This document shows positions 36,501 to 45,600 of a stretch of 64,000 nucleotides of DNA, piece after piece. The notes below the pieces were generated by a model. The model did not search any database. It was not told where the DNA came from and worked only from the letters and a program-made list of their open reading frames with translations. Source of the DNA: Xiphophorus maculatus (Eukaryota; Chordata; Actinopteri; Cyprinodontiformes; Poeciliidae); the NCBI RefSeq assembly GCF_002775205.1, contig NC_036450.1:17999479-18063478 (forward strand), in the 5' to 3' direction. Position numbers and translations under genes: made by a program. Each line of letters starts with the position of its first letter. Position 1 is the stretch's first letter.

Positions 36501-39500
36501 CTTAGGATCCATATCCTAAGGATATGGATTCGTTTTTTTCTCTTCAGAAACCTATATTGTTGGTTGTGGTCAAAGATTAGTAGAAATAAATGGTTGAAGA
36601 GGTTAGAAAGCAGGTCTTTCTTCACTCATTTCCGTCCTTTCGTCCTGCAGGATGGATGCGTTTTAAGGACAAATGCTTCATGTTTAAAGGGAAGAAAGAT
36701 GACATCAAAGCAAACTGGTCTTACGCTCGTAGCTGGTGCAAAGACCAAGGAGGGGAGCTGGCAATTATTGATAACCAGTATGAGAACGGTAAGCTCCACA
36801 GAGAACCAGGAAAATATTTTAAATTAGCCTATCAGCTCATTCTTTGTTTTTCTCCTCAAGACTTTGTGGCTAGCTACCTCAAAGATCTACAGCTCCCTAG
36901 TTGGATCGGTCTGTCGGATCTCTTAGTGGAGAATCAGTACGCCTGGAGTGACGGGGTCAGTCCAGTGCTCTACACCAACTGGAATGAACATGAACCCAAC
37001 AACGCAGGAGGAGCGGTGAGCTCTTTTTATTAAACTCTTGAGGATTTTTAGAGGTTGTCGTGAAACATGTTCATGATCTTAATTGTTCTACATAACAGGA
37101 ACACTGTGTGGCCATGACTCATGGCACTCTCGCTACCGGCAAGTGGAACGATGACGCCTGCCACAGGAATCATAGCTTTGTCTGCTATAGAAAGAAATGT
37201 AAGTCAGACAAAAGCACTTTTTTTGTGTTTTTTTAGAAAACATTCCCAACAATTTGAAGCTGGCAGCCAAATATTTTTGTTCTGATCAGCAAGCAGCATC
37301 CAACCCCCTCCTCCCACCAAGAGCCCTTGCCCTGCTGACTACATCTCCTGGTACCAGAACTGCTACAAGCTGATTGAGAAGCCGGCGACTTGGGATGCGG
37401 CTCAGGCGGCCTGCGAGGAGCAGGGTGGCAACTTGGCCAGCATCGACATGAGCTACGATCAGGCCTTTGTGGCCGGCGTCGTCCTGCAGGGAAAGGCAGA
37501 TGCCTGGATCGGATTAAGACGCCAGGTTTTACAATAGATAATATCACCTACAGTAATGTTTATATGTATGTTTCTACCCCTTGAACTTAAGATTTTGTCA
37601 AATTACAACCACAAAATTCAGTGATTTTCATTATCTGTGAGATATAATCATAAAAAGTACAAGAATCAAAGGCATGAAATATTTAACTCCATGACTAATG
37701 TATCTACGTAATCTATAAGTTTCTCTTGACAAAAACATATGCGTATATTTAGGTTTTATTTACTAATTATGTGGGAAATTGGAATTTATTTAGGGGTGTG
37801 AGAATAAAGAGGGCTTTTTGTGAGTGTAACATGACAAAATCTCCAAAAGTTCAAGGCATATCAATGTCTTTGCAAGTAAGTAAGATTAAAAAAAACATTT
37901 CCTACGGCAGAGCAACATCCTGATTTAAGTCAGAGATAAATCCACAGCTGTGTTGTGATGCAGGAGGACAACTCCTACATGTGGACAGACGGCTGGCCAG
38001 TTTTCTTCACTCAGTGGGGTCCAGGAGAGCCGAGCAACATCCAGGACGAGGGATGTGTCAGCATGCATGCTTCAATCTGGTTCCACGGGACCTGGAACGA
38101 TACCAAGTGTGACCAGGCTAAGCCCTACATCTGCAAGATCTCCTCTGGTATAACAAGCCTGAGTGGCGCATGTACTTTTTCTTTTGCAACAGTTAATTAT
38201 ACCAATAAGTCTCGAATCGTTATTATTAATGTCCGCAGTAAAACCACCTCCCACTCCCAGCCCCGGCGACGGGAAGTGTTTGCCTTTCTTTGCTCCTTAC
38301 GGCCGGTACTGTTACTTCATGTACGACGGGGCGGAGGGCTTCTCCTGGAACGACGCCCGACACTACTGCCAGTCGGTCAGGACGGAGCTGACCTCCATTC
38401 ACAGCAGGGCAGAGATTGAGTTCATCAGGAACCTAAACTTCACTAAAAAGCACAACATCTGGATCGGCCTTACCCGGGACAGAAACTGTGAGTTAGCAAC
38501 GAAGCAGAAACAGCAACAGTGACCATTCTCTCTTATAGAGTCCAGTACCTGCAAACAGCTCACCTGTACATATGACATGTTTTGCCACTTAGTTGGTTGG
38601 GGCTGGACAGACAAGACGTCGTTGGGATTTGTTAACTGGGCTCAAGGCGAGCCCAATTCGGCCTTCCATCCCGGGGATATCGCCGAGGAGAACTGCGTGG
38701 AGATGTACCTTGACGGGCGCTGGAATGACAACAACTGCCTGCAGAAGAGAGGCTTTGCTTGTCGCCACCGCCAGTGTAAGGAGTTCCTCGCGTCATTTCT
38801 GTGGATTTTTTATTTTGAATTTTGATTCAAAGTTTTTTAATTTTCGATTTAACAGTTTGTGTGTGAACTTTTCTTTCAGATTACACAACAGATGATGGCA
38901 AAAATCCTATCTTCCCCACTGACAGTCCAGGTGGAAGTAAGTAATGAAGTGGACAACTGTGTATACGGCTCTTTTAACATCATAGTGCATGTCTGCTGTT
39001 TAAAATTAAGACTTTCAAAGTGGTGAGACTTGATAATATATCTTGCATATCAAGGCATTCTAATCATCTAGAAACTATTAGTTGAGGATTTCACACCTTA
39101 AATTGGTCGTTGAGGACTCAACGTGTTAAGTCGGTTGTATTTTTTCCTAAAATATAGTTTTAAAGACTAAAGGTATGAAACATATGTGTATATTTTGGAT
39201 ATATTGTAGTCTGAAGATCAAAGAATGCCTAATAAATTGACATTATACTATTAAAATAAAAGAACAGGCGGCTTTAGGTGTGATGATCCCTGTAAGCCAC
39301 CAGGGGCAGCAGAGTTCCTTCTAATGTGTCAGTGTAGGCCTTGTTCTACTGACAGCTTGAATTCTGTGATGTTGAACAATGTCAGAAAAAAAATAAAAAT
39401 AAAAACAATGTCAAAACCTGAACAAAGTTAATAACAGTGAAATTCATTCCTCAAATAAGTCAGGCTTTTATCAAGCAACAGGTGAAGAGGTTTTAATACA

Positions 39501-40233
39501 TTCAGTTATAAGGAAGAATGCTTACAGATACATACAAAAATTTAATATTATGATAAAGTTCAATAAATGTTGTCACTTATTCCAGAAAGTGAAACTCGTG
39601 TGTTATACAGATTCGTGACACAGAGTAAAATATTCCAAGCTTTATTTCTTGTAATTTTGTGTGCGGTGTGTAGAGAGTGAAAACCCAAAATTAAGTGTCT
39701 CAGAAAATCTGTTAAATTACAGTCTTTGTTGTAATTGTGTAGCCTACTGGCCCAGACTGAGAGACAATTTTGAGCCTCAGAAACATGTGGAGGTGCTTTG
39801 AGTTCATTTGTTGATGTTGTGCGCCATCATTTGCTCCCAATAGTTCACTTTTTTTATGCCGTTTGTCATTTTGAGATGTACTTGTATCTAATTTTTGAAA
39901 GCTGCACAACAGAAGTTGACAAACCTGCTGCGTCTACAGATGCCGGGGTGGTAGTCGGCGCCGTCATCGGAGCCGTCGTCTTCTTCTGCTTGATAGTGGG
40001 ACTGCTGTACTACGTCTTCAGAGTGCGGGGATATAAACTGAGCAGCTTGAGCTTACCAACGGGAACCACTTCCCATGTTGATGTGGTAGGTTACAAATCA
40101 GCGCTTCTATAAGGGTGAAAAAAAAAATCCAGTTTAATTTGTATAATTTTAATGCTGGGTTGTCTTTTTTTCCCCCTTTTTGTTTCAGCCGGCTTTCAGC
40201 AACCCGAACTTTACAGGAGAATCCGACACGTAA
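21279..40233 (+). CDS. Multi-lectin receptor: 5 CTLD, SUEL, F5/8C, LCCL, 7 CTLD, transmembrane
   Basis: Large type I membrane receptor, probably for glycans and endocytic (inferred). Exons: 21279-21333, 23452-23597, 23678-23790, 23932-24065, 24825-25048, 25152-25255, 25341-25459, 25569-25704, 26457-26539, 26656-26775, 26854-26955, 27034-27192, 27954-28036, 28160-28304, 28385-28429, 28523-28690, 29124-29243, 29318-29428, 29511-29543, 29640-29774, 29894-30040, 30696-30830, 30959-31116, 31490-31634, 31735-31789, 31872-31938, 32045-32178, 32257-32300, 32392-32565, 32652-32806, 32889-33002, 33095-33210, 33911-34065, 34145-34350, 35052-35229, 35308-35532, 35641-35810, 35888-35958, 36089-36189, 36275-36394, 36651-36788, 36861-37015, 37099-37198, 37290-37525, 37964-38147, 38239-38487, 38593-38775, 38880-38936, 39913-40085, 40189-40233. 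The sum is 6525 nt, or 2174 aa, with every phase consistent. Compared with the mannose receptor family it is much longer and lacks the N-terminal ricin and FNII domains. The exact start of exon 49 is uncertain (39913 or 39940). Confidence 0.92.
21528..21586. repeat. (TA)n microsatellite in receptor intron 1
   Basis: About 29 uninterrupted TA units. The tyrosine/isoleucine open frames crossing it are artefacts. Confidence 0.97.
21785..22010. repeat. Dispersed teleost repeat in receptor intron 1
   Basis: Carries the landmarks CCTTGCAGCATCTGAGTGG, GGAGTTTCTATGTTCTCCCT, CTCTGGCTCCAGAG and CCAAAAACATGCATGGTAG, which from memory mark one of the most abundant dispersed repeats in fish genomes. Another part of the same repeat is at 54731-54840. 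I cannot assign its class. Confidence 0.75.
22664..22692. repeat. Perfect 11-bp hairpin
   Basis: ACTTGAAATAC (22664-22674) pairs with GTATTTCAAGT (22682-22692) over a 7-nt loop, in receptor intron 1. Confidence 0.8.
23827..23870. repeat. Possible LINE-type 3' tail
   Basis: GAATGAATGAAT followed by ACTTTAATAATCCCAGAGGG and AAATTC resembles the 3' ends of fish non-LTR elements. It lies about 60 bp before receptor exon 4. A similar piece is at 35975-36040. Confidence 0.35.
27241..27595. mobile_element. Internally deleted Tc1-like element (MITE form)
   Basis: Left part with CTTGCATAAATATTC and ATTGGGATTTTATGTGAT, right part with GGAGTAAATAGAGCTGAACA and ACCACACTG; from memory these are the two ends of a common teleost Tc1-like transposon with the transposase missing. 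Inside the CTLD4 intron, degenerate. Confidence 0.65.
29640..30040 (+). other. SUEL/galactose-binding lectin domain
   Basis: Exons 20-21, residues about 734-827. It shows the family signature: IVCQDSTAVLHCPQ at the start, INIQSAFYGRKSKDICP in the middle, and NRPFCF with DPCPTISKYLEIVYSC at the end. Eight cysteines are present and the YGR and DPC..KYL sugar-pocket motifs are kept. The domain is known from sea-urchin egg lectin, fish egg rhamnose-binding lectins and latrophilins. Here it follows a short Pro-rich linker exon (29511-29543). Confidence 0.9.
30426..30451. repeat. Perfect 9-bp hairpin
   Basis: CTAATGTGA pairs with TCACATTAG over an 8-nt loop in the intron before exon 22. Short, listed as part of the hairpin set. 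Confidence 0.6.
30696..31634 (+). other. F5/8 type C (discoidin) domain
   Basis: Exons 22-24, residues about 828-973. It opens with the first boundary cysteine (VCLHGLGVEDGNITDFQLSA), keeps the SWIQANLGQ and VTGIVIQGC core, KYKLQHSMDG, and ends AQYVRLRPLEFSGQAGLRFDV before the closing LGC. This order is typical of coagulation factor V/VIII and discoidin C domains, which bind glycans, collagen or phospholipid in other proteins. The ligand here is unknown. Confidence 0.92.
31735..32300 (+). other. LCCL domain
   Basis: Exons 25-28, residues about 974-1073. Diagnostic pieces: VHCPADCAN, LVYGTSVYRGDSNICAAAIHAG, NGG, and STRNGIISRQFGG followed by YTFSD. This matches the LCCL (Limulus factor C, cochlin, Lgl1) fold, often found in secreted immune or matrix proteins. 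Four small exons, all in frame. Confidence 0.92.
33355..33870. mobile_element. Degenerate Tc1-like element in a receptor intron
   Basis: Pieces such as ATGTGATGGACCAACAC at the left, CAACCACCTTTCATTGCAAC, TATGAACAGCAAATTTCTAAG, and TTGTGTTGGCGTATCACATA at the right correspond in order to the same teleost Tc1-like family as 27241-27595. It lies inside the intron that splits CTLD7 and is heavily mutated. Confidence 0.65.
34400..35030. repeat. Probable dispersed repeat in the CTLD8 intron
   Basis: A roughly 600 bp intron segment with CAGCATGTTCAATCAGCTGG, GTACAATGGCTGCTGAAAA and a perfect 10-bp hairpin (AAAGTTGGGC at 34791-34800, GCCCAACTTT at 34807-34816). It has the look of a dispersed fish repeat. 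Class not assigned. Confidence 0.4.
35975..36040. repeat. Possible LINE-type 3' tail
   Basis: GGAATAGAATAGAAATGG followed by CCTTATTGTCCCACAGAGGG and AAACTAC, similar in plan to 23827-23870. Inside a CTLD9 intron. Confidence 0.35.
36468..36529. repeat. Two adjacent perfect hairpins in a receptor intron
   Basis: Hairpin 1 has arms 36468-36481 and 36486-36499 (14 bp, 4-nt loop). Hairpin 2 has arms 36507-36516 and 36520-36529 (10 bp, 3-nt loop), with an alternative pairing of 36500-36508 with 36513-36521. Located between exons 40 and 41. Same style as 2557-2668. Confidence 0.85.
37566..37876. mobile_element. Internally deleted Tc1-like element (MITE form)
   Basis: The left end carries CTACCCCTTGAACTTAAG and AATTACAACCACAAAA. 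The right end carries the inverted equivalent, TGTAACATGACAAAATCTCC and AAAAGTTCAAGGCATAT ending CTTTGCAAG. The ends are roughly inverted copies about 310 bp apart. It begins only about 40 bp after the weak donor of exon 44. Confidence 0.75.
38880..40233 (+). other. Stalk, transmembrane helix and cytoplasmic tail of the receptor
   Basis: Exon 48 encodes a Thr/Asp/Pro stalk. Exon 49 encodes the membrane segment (VVVGAVIGAVVFFCLIVGLL, residues about 2115-2138) followed by the basic stop-transfer FRVRGYK. The tail is 36 residues and exon 50 gives AFSNPNFTGESDT, stop TAA. FSNPNF fits the FxNPxY/F type of endocytic signal. The acceptor of exon 49 may be 39912 (used here) or 39939; both keep frame. 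Confidence 0.85.
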
Positions 40234-40530
40234 ACCCTCCTCCCGTTTCTGTAAAGTACATTAATGAGGGTCTATTTTTATTTTTTAAATCAGTCTAGTT
40301 TGAAGCTTCTGATAAGTATGTTTTATAGGATTAAGGAATGTTGTGTGTACTTTAATACAGCAGGAAAAAGAAAACATGATCTCTTTTTAGCACAGATCTT
40401 TTTTTGAGTGAAAAATATTTGTAATGTTTAGAACTTTTGTGACAAGTCCACAAAAAATGCCAGTGTTGTAGCCATTTTTCGTCTCTCCAACTCTTACCCA
40501 AATTAAGATTAAAAAAAAAAAAGCACCTCT
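40234..40530 (+). other. Receptor 3'UTR (probable)
   Basis: Non-coding. The nearest signal is the variant ATTAAA at 40508-40513; a canonical AATAAA lies at 40968-40973. If the first is used, this transcript ends about 100 bp before the likely aff1 3' end. Confidence 0.45.
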
Positions 40531-40619
40531 AAGAAAATATTATTTTGTAGCTTTTACATCCACACTTATGTACTTATTTTGTTCAAGATAAGCCAGAGTA
40601 AGCACCCTCCACAATCACT

Positions 40620-42653
40620 CCAATTTAGTTTCCAGTGTTTATTCATCTTTGTACACTGCAACAGTTTCACAAATTTTCAAGAAATGAAAAAGAAACATTT
40701 TTCAAAAACTGGTCTGAAGATTTTGTTTCCAGTCAAAACACAATTGGACAATTAGTTACAATATAATTTATAAATTAAGCAGCAAAAACAAATGATGAAA
40801 TTAGAGCCACAGGATCTGAACAGGAAAAAACAAAGTATCGAATCCATCCCAAACTGTAAAGCTTATTTGAATGACATCCTGCTGAAGGTTCTAACGTAAA
40901 AAAAATAGCTCCCGATTAGATGGCACTCTGTTCTTAACTAAAAAATATTAATTGCATAGCTGAAAGTAATAAAGCTAGGAACAATTAAGTTAAGAGACGC
41001 CAAGTGCTATTCCTACGCTAGTCTAGACCTTCTCTATCAGCATGTCATACCAAAAGCATCTCCCTTGCATATAAATAAAAAAAATTATAATAACAAAACA
41101 TGTTATTGCTTTGAGTCAAACAAGCACAGTCCAGCCAGTTTAGCATGGCCTTCGCCAAGCAGATATACCTAAAATAAATTACTATCAAAATGCAAATGTT
41201 GAGAAAAAAAAAACTGCATTATTTCCTAAATTGTCCACCTCTCTCATATTTAGGTGGGATGTTGCAGCTCTATAGAATATGGGAAATATGGCAAAACATC
41301 AAAATAAATGGAAATGACTTCAGCAAAAGCCTGGCTAATGTCCAAAACTATGAAATTACAGAACTAAATTTACCTCTTTGAATCATTTTATCTGAACAGA
41401 TGTAAAATTTCTTCTGGGCTGTAAAGGCAACTTTATATAAAAGTTTGGTGTTCAAAATCCAGAAAACTCTCTCTGTTAAGTGTCTTCAAGGTTCAACTAA
41501 AATCTAGTGAGAATGTTCATCGTCCGTCATTAATAATGACTATTTCGATCAAATCGAAATTTTACAACCAACAGCTGCTAAGGTGGTTGTGCACATGGAA
41601 ACACAAAGCAAGGTTTTGATATGACTTGATTTTATAAGAGAGGAACTATGATGTACCAAAACAAGCCAAGTTTTGGCTGAACTTCAAAGTTGTTTCCACA
41701 ATCAAACTGTAAGGATCTCTTCCTGGCCTGAATCGACAGGAGGAACAACAGAGATAAGAAGTTTCTTTATCAAAACAATTTCTATAGTTTACACGGAGAA
41801 TCTTTCTTAGATTTGGTCAGATGAACCCAACACCGCAACAGTGAGATCACAATCAACCAGAGAAAACTTCATCTTCATTATGTACACCAACTTTTGACAG
41901 GAGCAGAACAAATTAAGACAAAGAAGAAGAACTGGTTTATGCCACTAGCACTCCAGCTGCACTTGTTCCACAGAGCTTTCTGCGCCTTACAGTGTTTGAC
42001 AAGGACCAAACTATAGGCAGGCCTCCTCTAATTCACAGTAAGGCACCTGATTACCGTTATCCGTCGCTTTTGATTATTGCACATAAACAAAATGCAGAAC
42101 CCCAGCCAAACGTTTAGCTAAAATAATAAATTAAAGACCAATTCAAAAATGTGTGGCACTATTGCAACAAACTTCGTTGGGTCACAGGTCATCAGGTCAA
42201 GGCGAAGTTTCACAATGAAACGAAGAACATGATGCTAGCAGAGACAACTGGAGGTTGGTGTGAGTTAAGTGCCCTGGTTTTCTAATTACCATCATTTCAG
42301 AGATCGTAATACTAACAAAAGTTGTGAAAAAAGGAACAATAAAGCTCACAATACTTGGACCACAAGCAGATGATTTTAAGAGGGCAAATTCACAGAGCCC
42401 CAAAATGGCACTTTTGGCAATATCTGATTTGCTTCCTTCCATGTTTGTTTACAACACACACACACACCAACACAAAAATAATAATAAAAACACACATGAC
42501 GCATATGAAAGCAGATGTCTTTGTCCTTGAGAGAAAAGGAGAATTTTCTCCTGAGCCACCTCCACAGCCATCTGCCATCCACTTTGTTAATGAAATAAGG
42601 TGATGTCAGAGGCATAAACATGCGGAGAAGTCTGAGAGCGTAGGCGTCCAGCA
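40620..42653 (-). other. aff1 3'UTR (probable)
   Basis: Non-coding sequence below the aff1 stop on the minus strand. TTTATT at 40638-40643 is an AATAAA signal on the minus strand, giving a 3'UTR of about 2 kb. No coding exon or mobile element recognised inside; a short (CA)n run is at about 42452-42466. Confidence 0.5.
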
Positions 42654-45600
42654 TCAAAGCTTTCGGCTGTCCAGCCTTAACCAGTTGACACCTTGCCTGA
42701 TGTAGCGGACCATGAAGCTCATATTTGACATCAGTCTCAATGGGCCCATGGAGGCATCCAGCTCTGTGAGCACACCTGAAACACACATTTAATGGAAACA
42801 AAATATTCAAAAAGATCGTTTGGTGCATAGATGTATTTTTTTAAATATAAGGTTTATGGTTTAAATGCTATATTTGACCTCAGACATGTTAACACTGTGG
42901 AACAACGAGTCACTGTCACTGAGTCAACTTCCTATTGAGCTCCAATTACAAAATGTGATGCGTAGGATATTTTATGCAAATGTCCTACTGTCATGCATCA
43001 CAGACCTTATTTTGGTGTTTATTCACTATACAGTTTCTGGGATCTGAGTTTTAAATGTTTAAAGTCTTTACAGTATGGACTTAAAATCAACATAAAAATG
43101 TTTTTCTATCTGAGGTCTTGTTATTCCTAATGCCTCCATATACAGTAACTCTGACTAAATAAAAATACGTTTTAAGAAATGAACATAATAAAAATAACTC
43201 AGAAGGTGAAAACCACCATGCTGTCATGGAAAAAAAAATGATCAGAACTTTGCAAATCCGATTATTTATTCGGATAATAAATTACTTATTATTTGTATAT
43301 TTATTTGAGAATAAATATACAAATAAATCCACTTGTTCTATTAACTGACGTACAATAGCCAGCCCTGAATACATCATCTGTCATATAATAACTCCAACTC
43401 TTTTACAAATATACTTGCATAATTACAACCCAAATCAAATTTCATACTTATCTAGACCAGTGGTTCTCAAATGGGGGTACGTGTACCCCTGGGGGTACGT
43501 GGAGGTACTGCAGGGGGTACGTGAAGCTTTTCAAAATATCTTTAAAAAATCAGTAGGCTCCTCATAATAAGTCTTGGGAAAAATTATTTTGTAAAAAGTT
43601 CGATAAAATATAAATGTGTGTTCATGCGCTGAATTTTATATTCAGTATTTAGTTTCAATATCCTTTAAAATAAAACGGTTTGACTGGTTTTATACCTTCC
43701 TGGTGGTCACCGTCTTCTGTTTTTCTTTTTTGTTTAACCATGCAATGTTTGCAATATGGATATATTTGTCAGGTTCACTGATATAAGTTGTTTGGCTTTA
43801 ATAAATCAGACAGTGATTTTACAGCACTGTACCTCTTTTTAATTCCAAAAATGTTTTGCCCGTGTCAGGGGGTACTTGACTAAAAATATATTTTTAAGGG
43901 GGTACATCACTGAAAAAAGTTTGAGAACCACTGATCTAGACCATGTAGGTACCCTGTACAGTGGACAACAATTTAAAAGCCATGACCTTCCGTGTGTGTG
44001 TGTCTAAATGTTGATAGTATACTTGAAGGTAAACAACAAAAGCATGACACCACACATTACTTAAGGCTAAAGCACAGTAGAAATGCAGACCTAGAGAAGC
44101 TAATTTTTGATTTCCAGATGTTAGCTAGCTAACCAACCAGCTGGAGAGATTTTTCTTTCTTACCGCTGCCTTTTAATGCCAGTTCCTCTGCCTGCTCCCA
44201 GATGTCATGAGCACTTAGAAATAACGTGGTGATGTTGACGTAGGAAAAGGCCACTTGCTCTATGTCTTGAGGAATCACCACAGTGCTGCTGACTGCAGCG
44301 ATCCCGGAGCCGCTGTGGTTCGAACCGGTACCTGAGCTGGAGCTGGCTGGAGACGGCACGCTGGGGGATGGGTTTTCTGCTAGCCTAAAAGATGAAATAT
44401 AAAAATATTAAACCCTGTGTAGGGTTGCACACATTAAATATGTTTTTTTTGGAGGGGGGGGAGTGGATGACTGACTTTGCTGAGGAGGGCTGTTTGCGTG
44501 ACACCTGAGCGAAGTTCTGAAAGATAAACCGAATATTTTATAACTACAAAACAAACAGAGATAATATACATATAATATAAATAAAGCATTTATAAGTTAC
44601 TTGAAAGTGATCCGTAAGAGTCTTTGACAATTTTGTTGCAGTTTTTTGTTTGTGGCGAAACATGGCCATGTGAAGAAGAGACTGGCACTTTAAACTGCAA
44701 GAAAGATACAAAAGTTACTCAAACAAATGTGTCAGAAAACAATGAGAAAATCATTAGGTGAAGACATGACATTTCTGCAGCTTTTCTATCCTTTGCAATA
44801 CAGTTTAACCACCTCCCATAACGCTATCTGAGGAAATGGAGCTTCAACTTACCATAAAGCTAAAAAGTCATTTTCTGGGGGTGCAGCTGATGAGTCCACT
44901 GGGTTTTTAAGTTTCAGAACAAATCTGTGAGAATGAGAGATAAACACAGCTCGAATCAGGAAAAAATATTTATCACACCATTACTGGAAGCTTGCCTCAC
45001 ATCTGTAAGAAGATTTCAGTGCCCAGTGTGTAAAAAGCATGAGAGAATCGGTCCCCAAACTTTTCTGAAAGCATCCGTGTGTAGTAAGTCCCTGAAGCAG
45101 TGTCGAAGAAACATGAAGTCTTACTTGAGCAGCTCCACCGTCTCTGCAAGCATCGTGTAGGAAGAGCCTGAAATCTGTGGATCTTTCTCCATGGCAATAC
45201 AACTCTCAACAAAGAACATGGCTGCCTCCAAGTAGGTGAAAGCTTTACTAAGCTTGTCCTGCTGCACAGACGTAACAGAATACGAGAGTAAAAAAAGAAG
45301 CTGTATGGAGTGTGGTGCATTAAAAGTAAAAAAAAAAAAAAGACCAACTTACCTCAGCGTCTGCCTTGTGCTTCAGTTTTTTTGCCTCTTTTATGTAATG
45401 GTTCACTGGATACTGCCTGTGAAAAAGAATTATTTTACTCTACAACTCAATGTAAGTGACAGTCTACTGACTCTTCACGATCATCCAGTAGGAGTGAACG
45501 CTGAAAGTTAATGCAATCTGCTGGATTTCCTTTCTAAGGTAATTTGAATAATTAACTGAGCTTAATAAGTAGGATCAATACATACCCGACTTTGAATCTG

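Larger units (their letters stand above)
32392..38775 (+). other. C-terminal lectin block: CTLD6 to CTLD12
   Basis: CTLD6 (exons 29-31): EPN, RWNDVSC. CTLD7 (exons 32-34): QPD, FWDDKQC. CTLD8 (34-36): EPN, WWNDLNC. CTLD9 (37-40): EPN, GWNDANC. CTLD10 (40-43): EPN, KWNDDAC. CTLD11 (44-45): EPS, TWNDTKC. CTLD12 (46-47): EPN, RWNDNNC. Five of seven carry the full mannose-type EPN plus WND pair. Pro-rich linkers separate most neighbours (such as KAPTPPPS, IPPVPPSPVP, HTPPPPTQP, QPPPPTKSP, KPPPTPSPG). Exon numbers per domain differ: CTLD11 and CTLD12 use two, CTLD9 uses four. Confidence 0.92.

Noticed and set aside
21279-40233. Two separate genes (a 5-CTLD lectin and a downstream mannose receptor-like gene)
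   Set aside because: Exons 18 to 29 join in phase without a stop, there is no second signal peptide or start with promoter features near 29-32 kb, and no membrane segment follows CTLD5. Transcript data could still overturn this.
42376-42828. 150-codon minus-strand frame at the aff1 3' end
   Set aside because: It overlaps the last aff1 exon in a wrong frame. The conserved C-terminal AFF sequence is in the frame ending at 42654.
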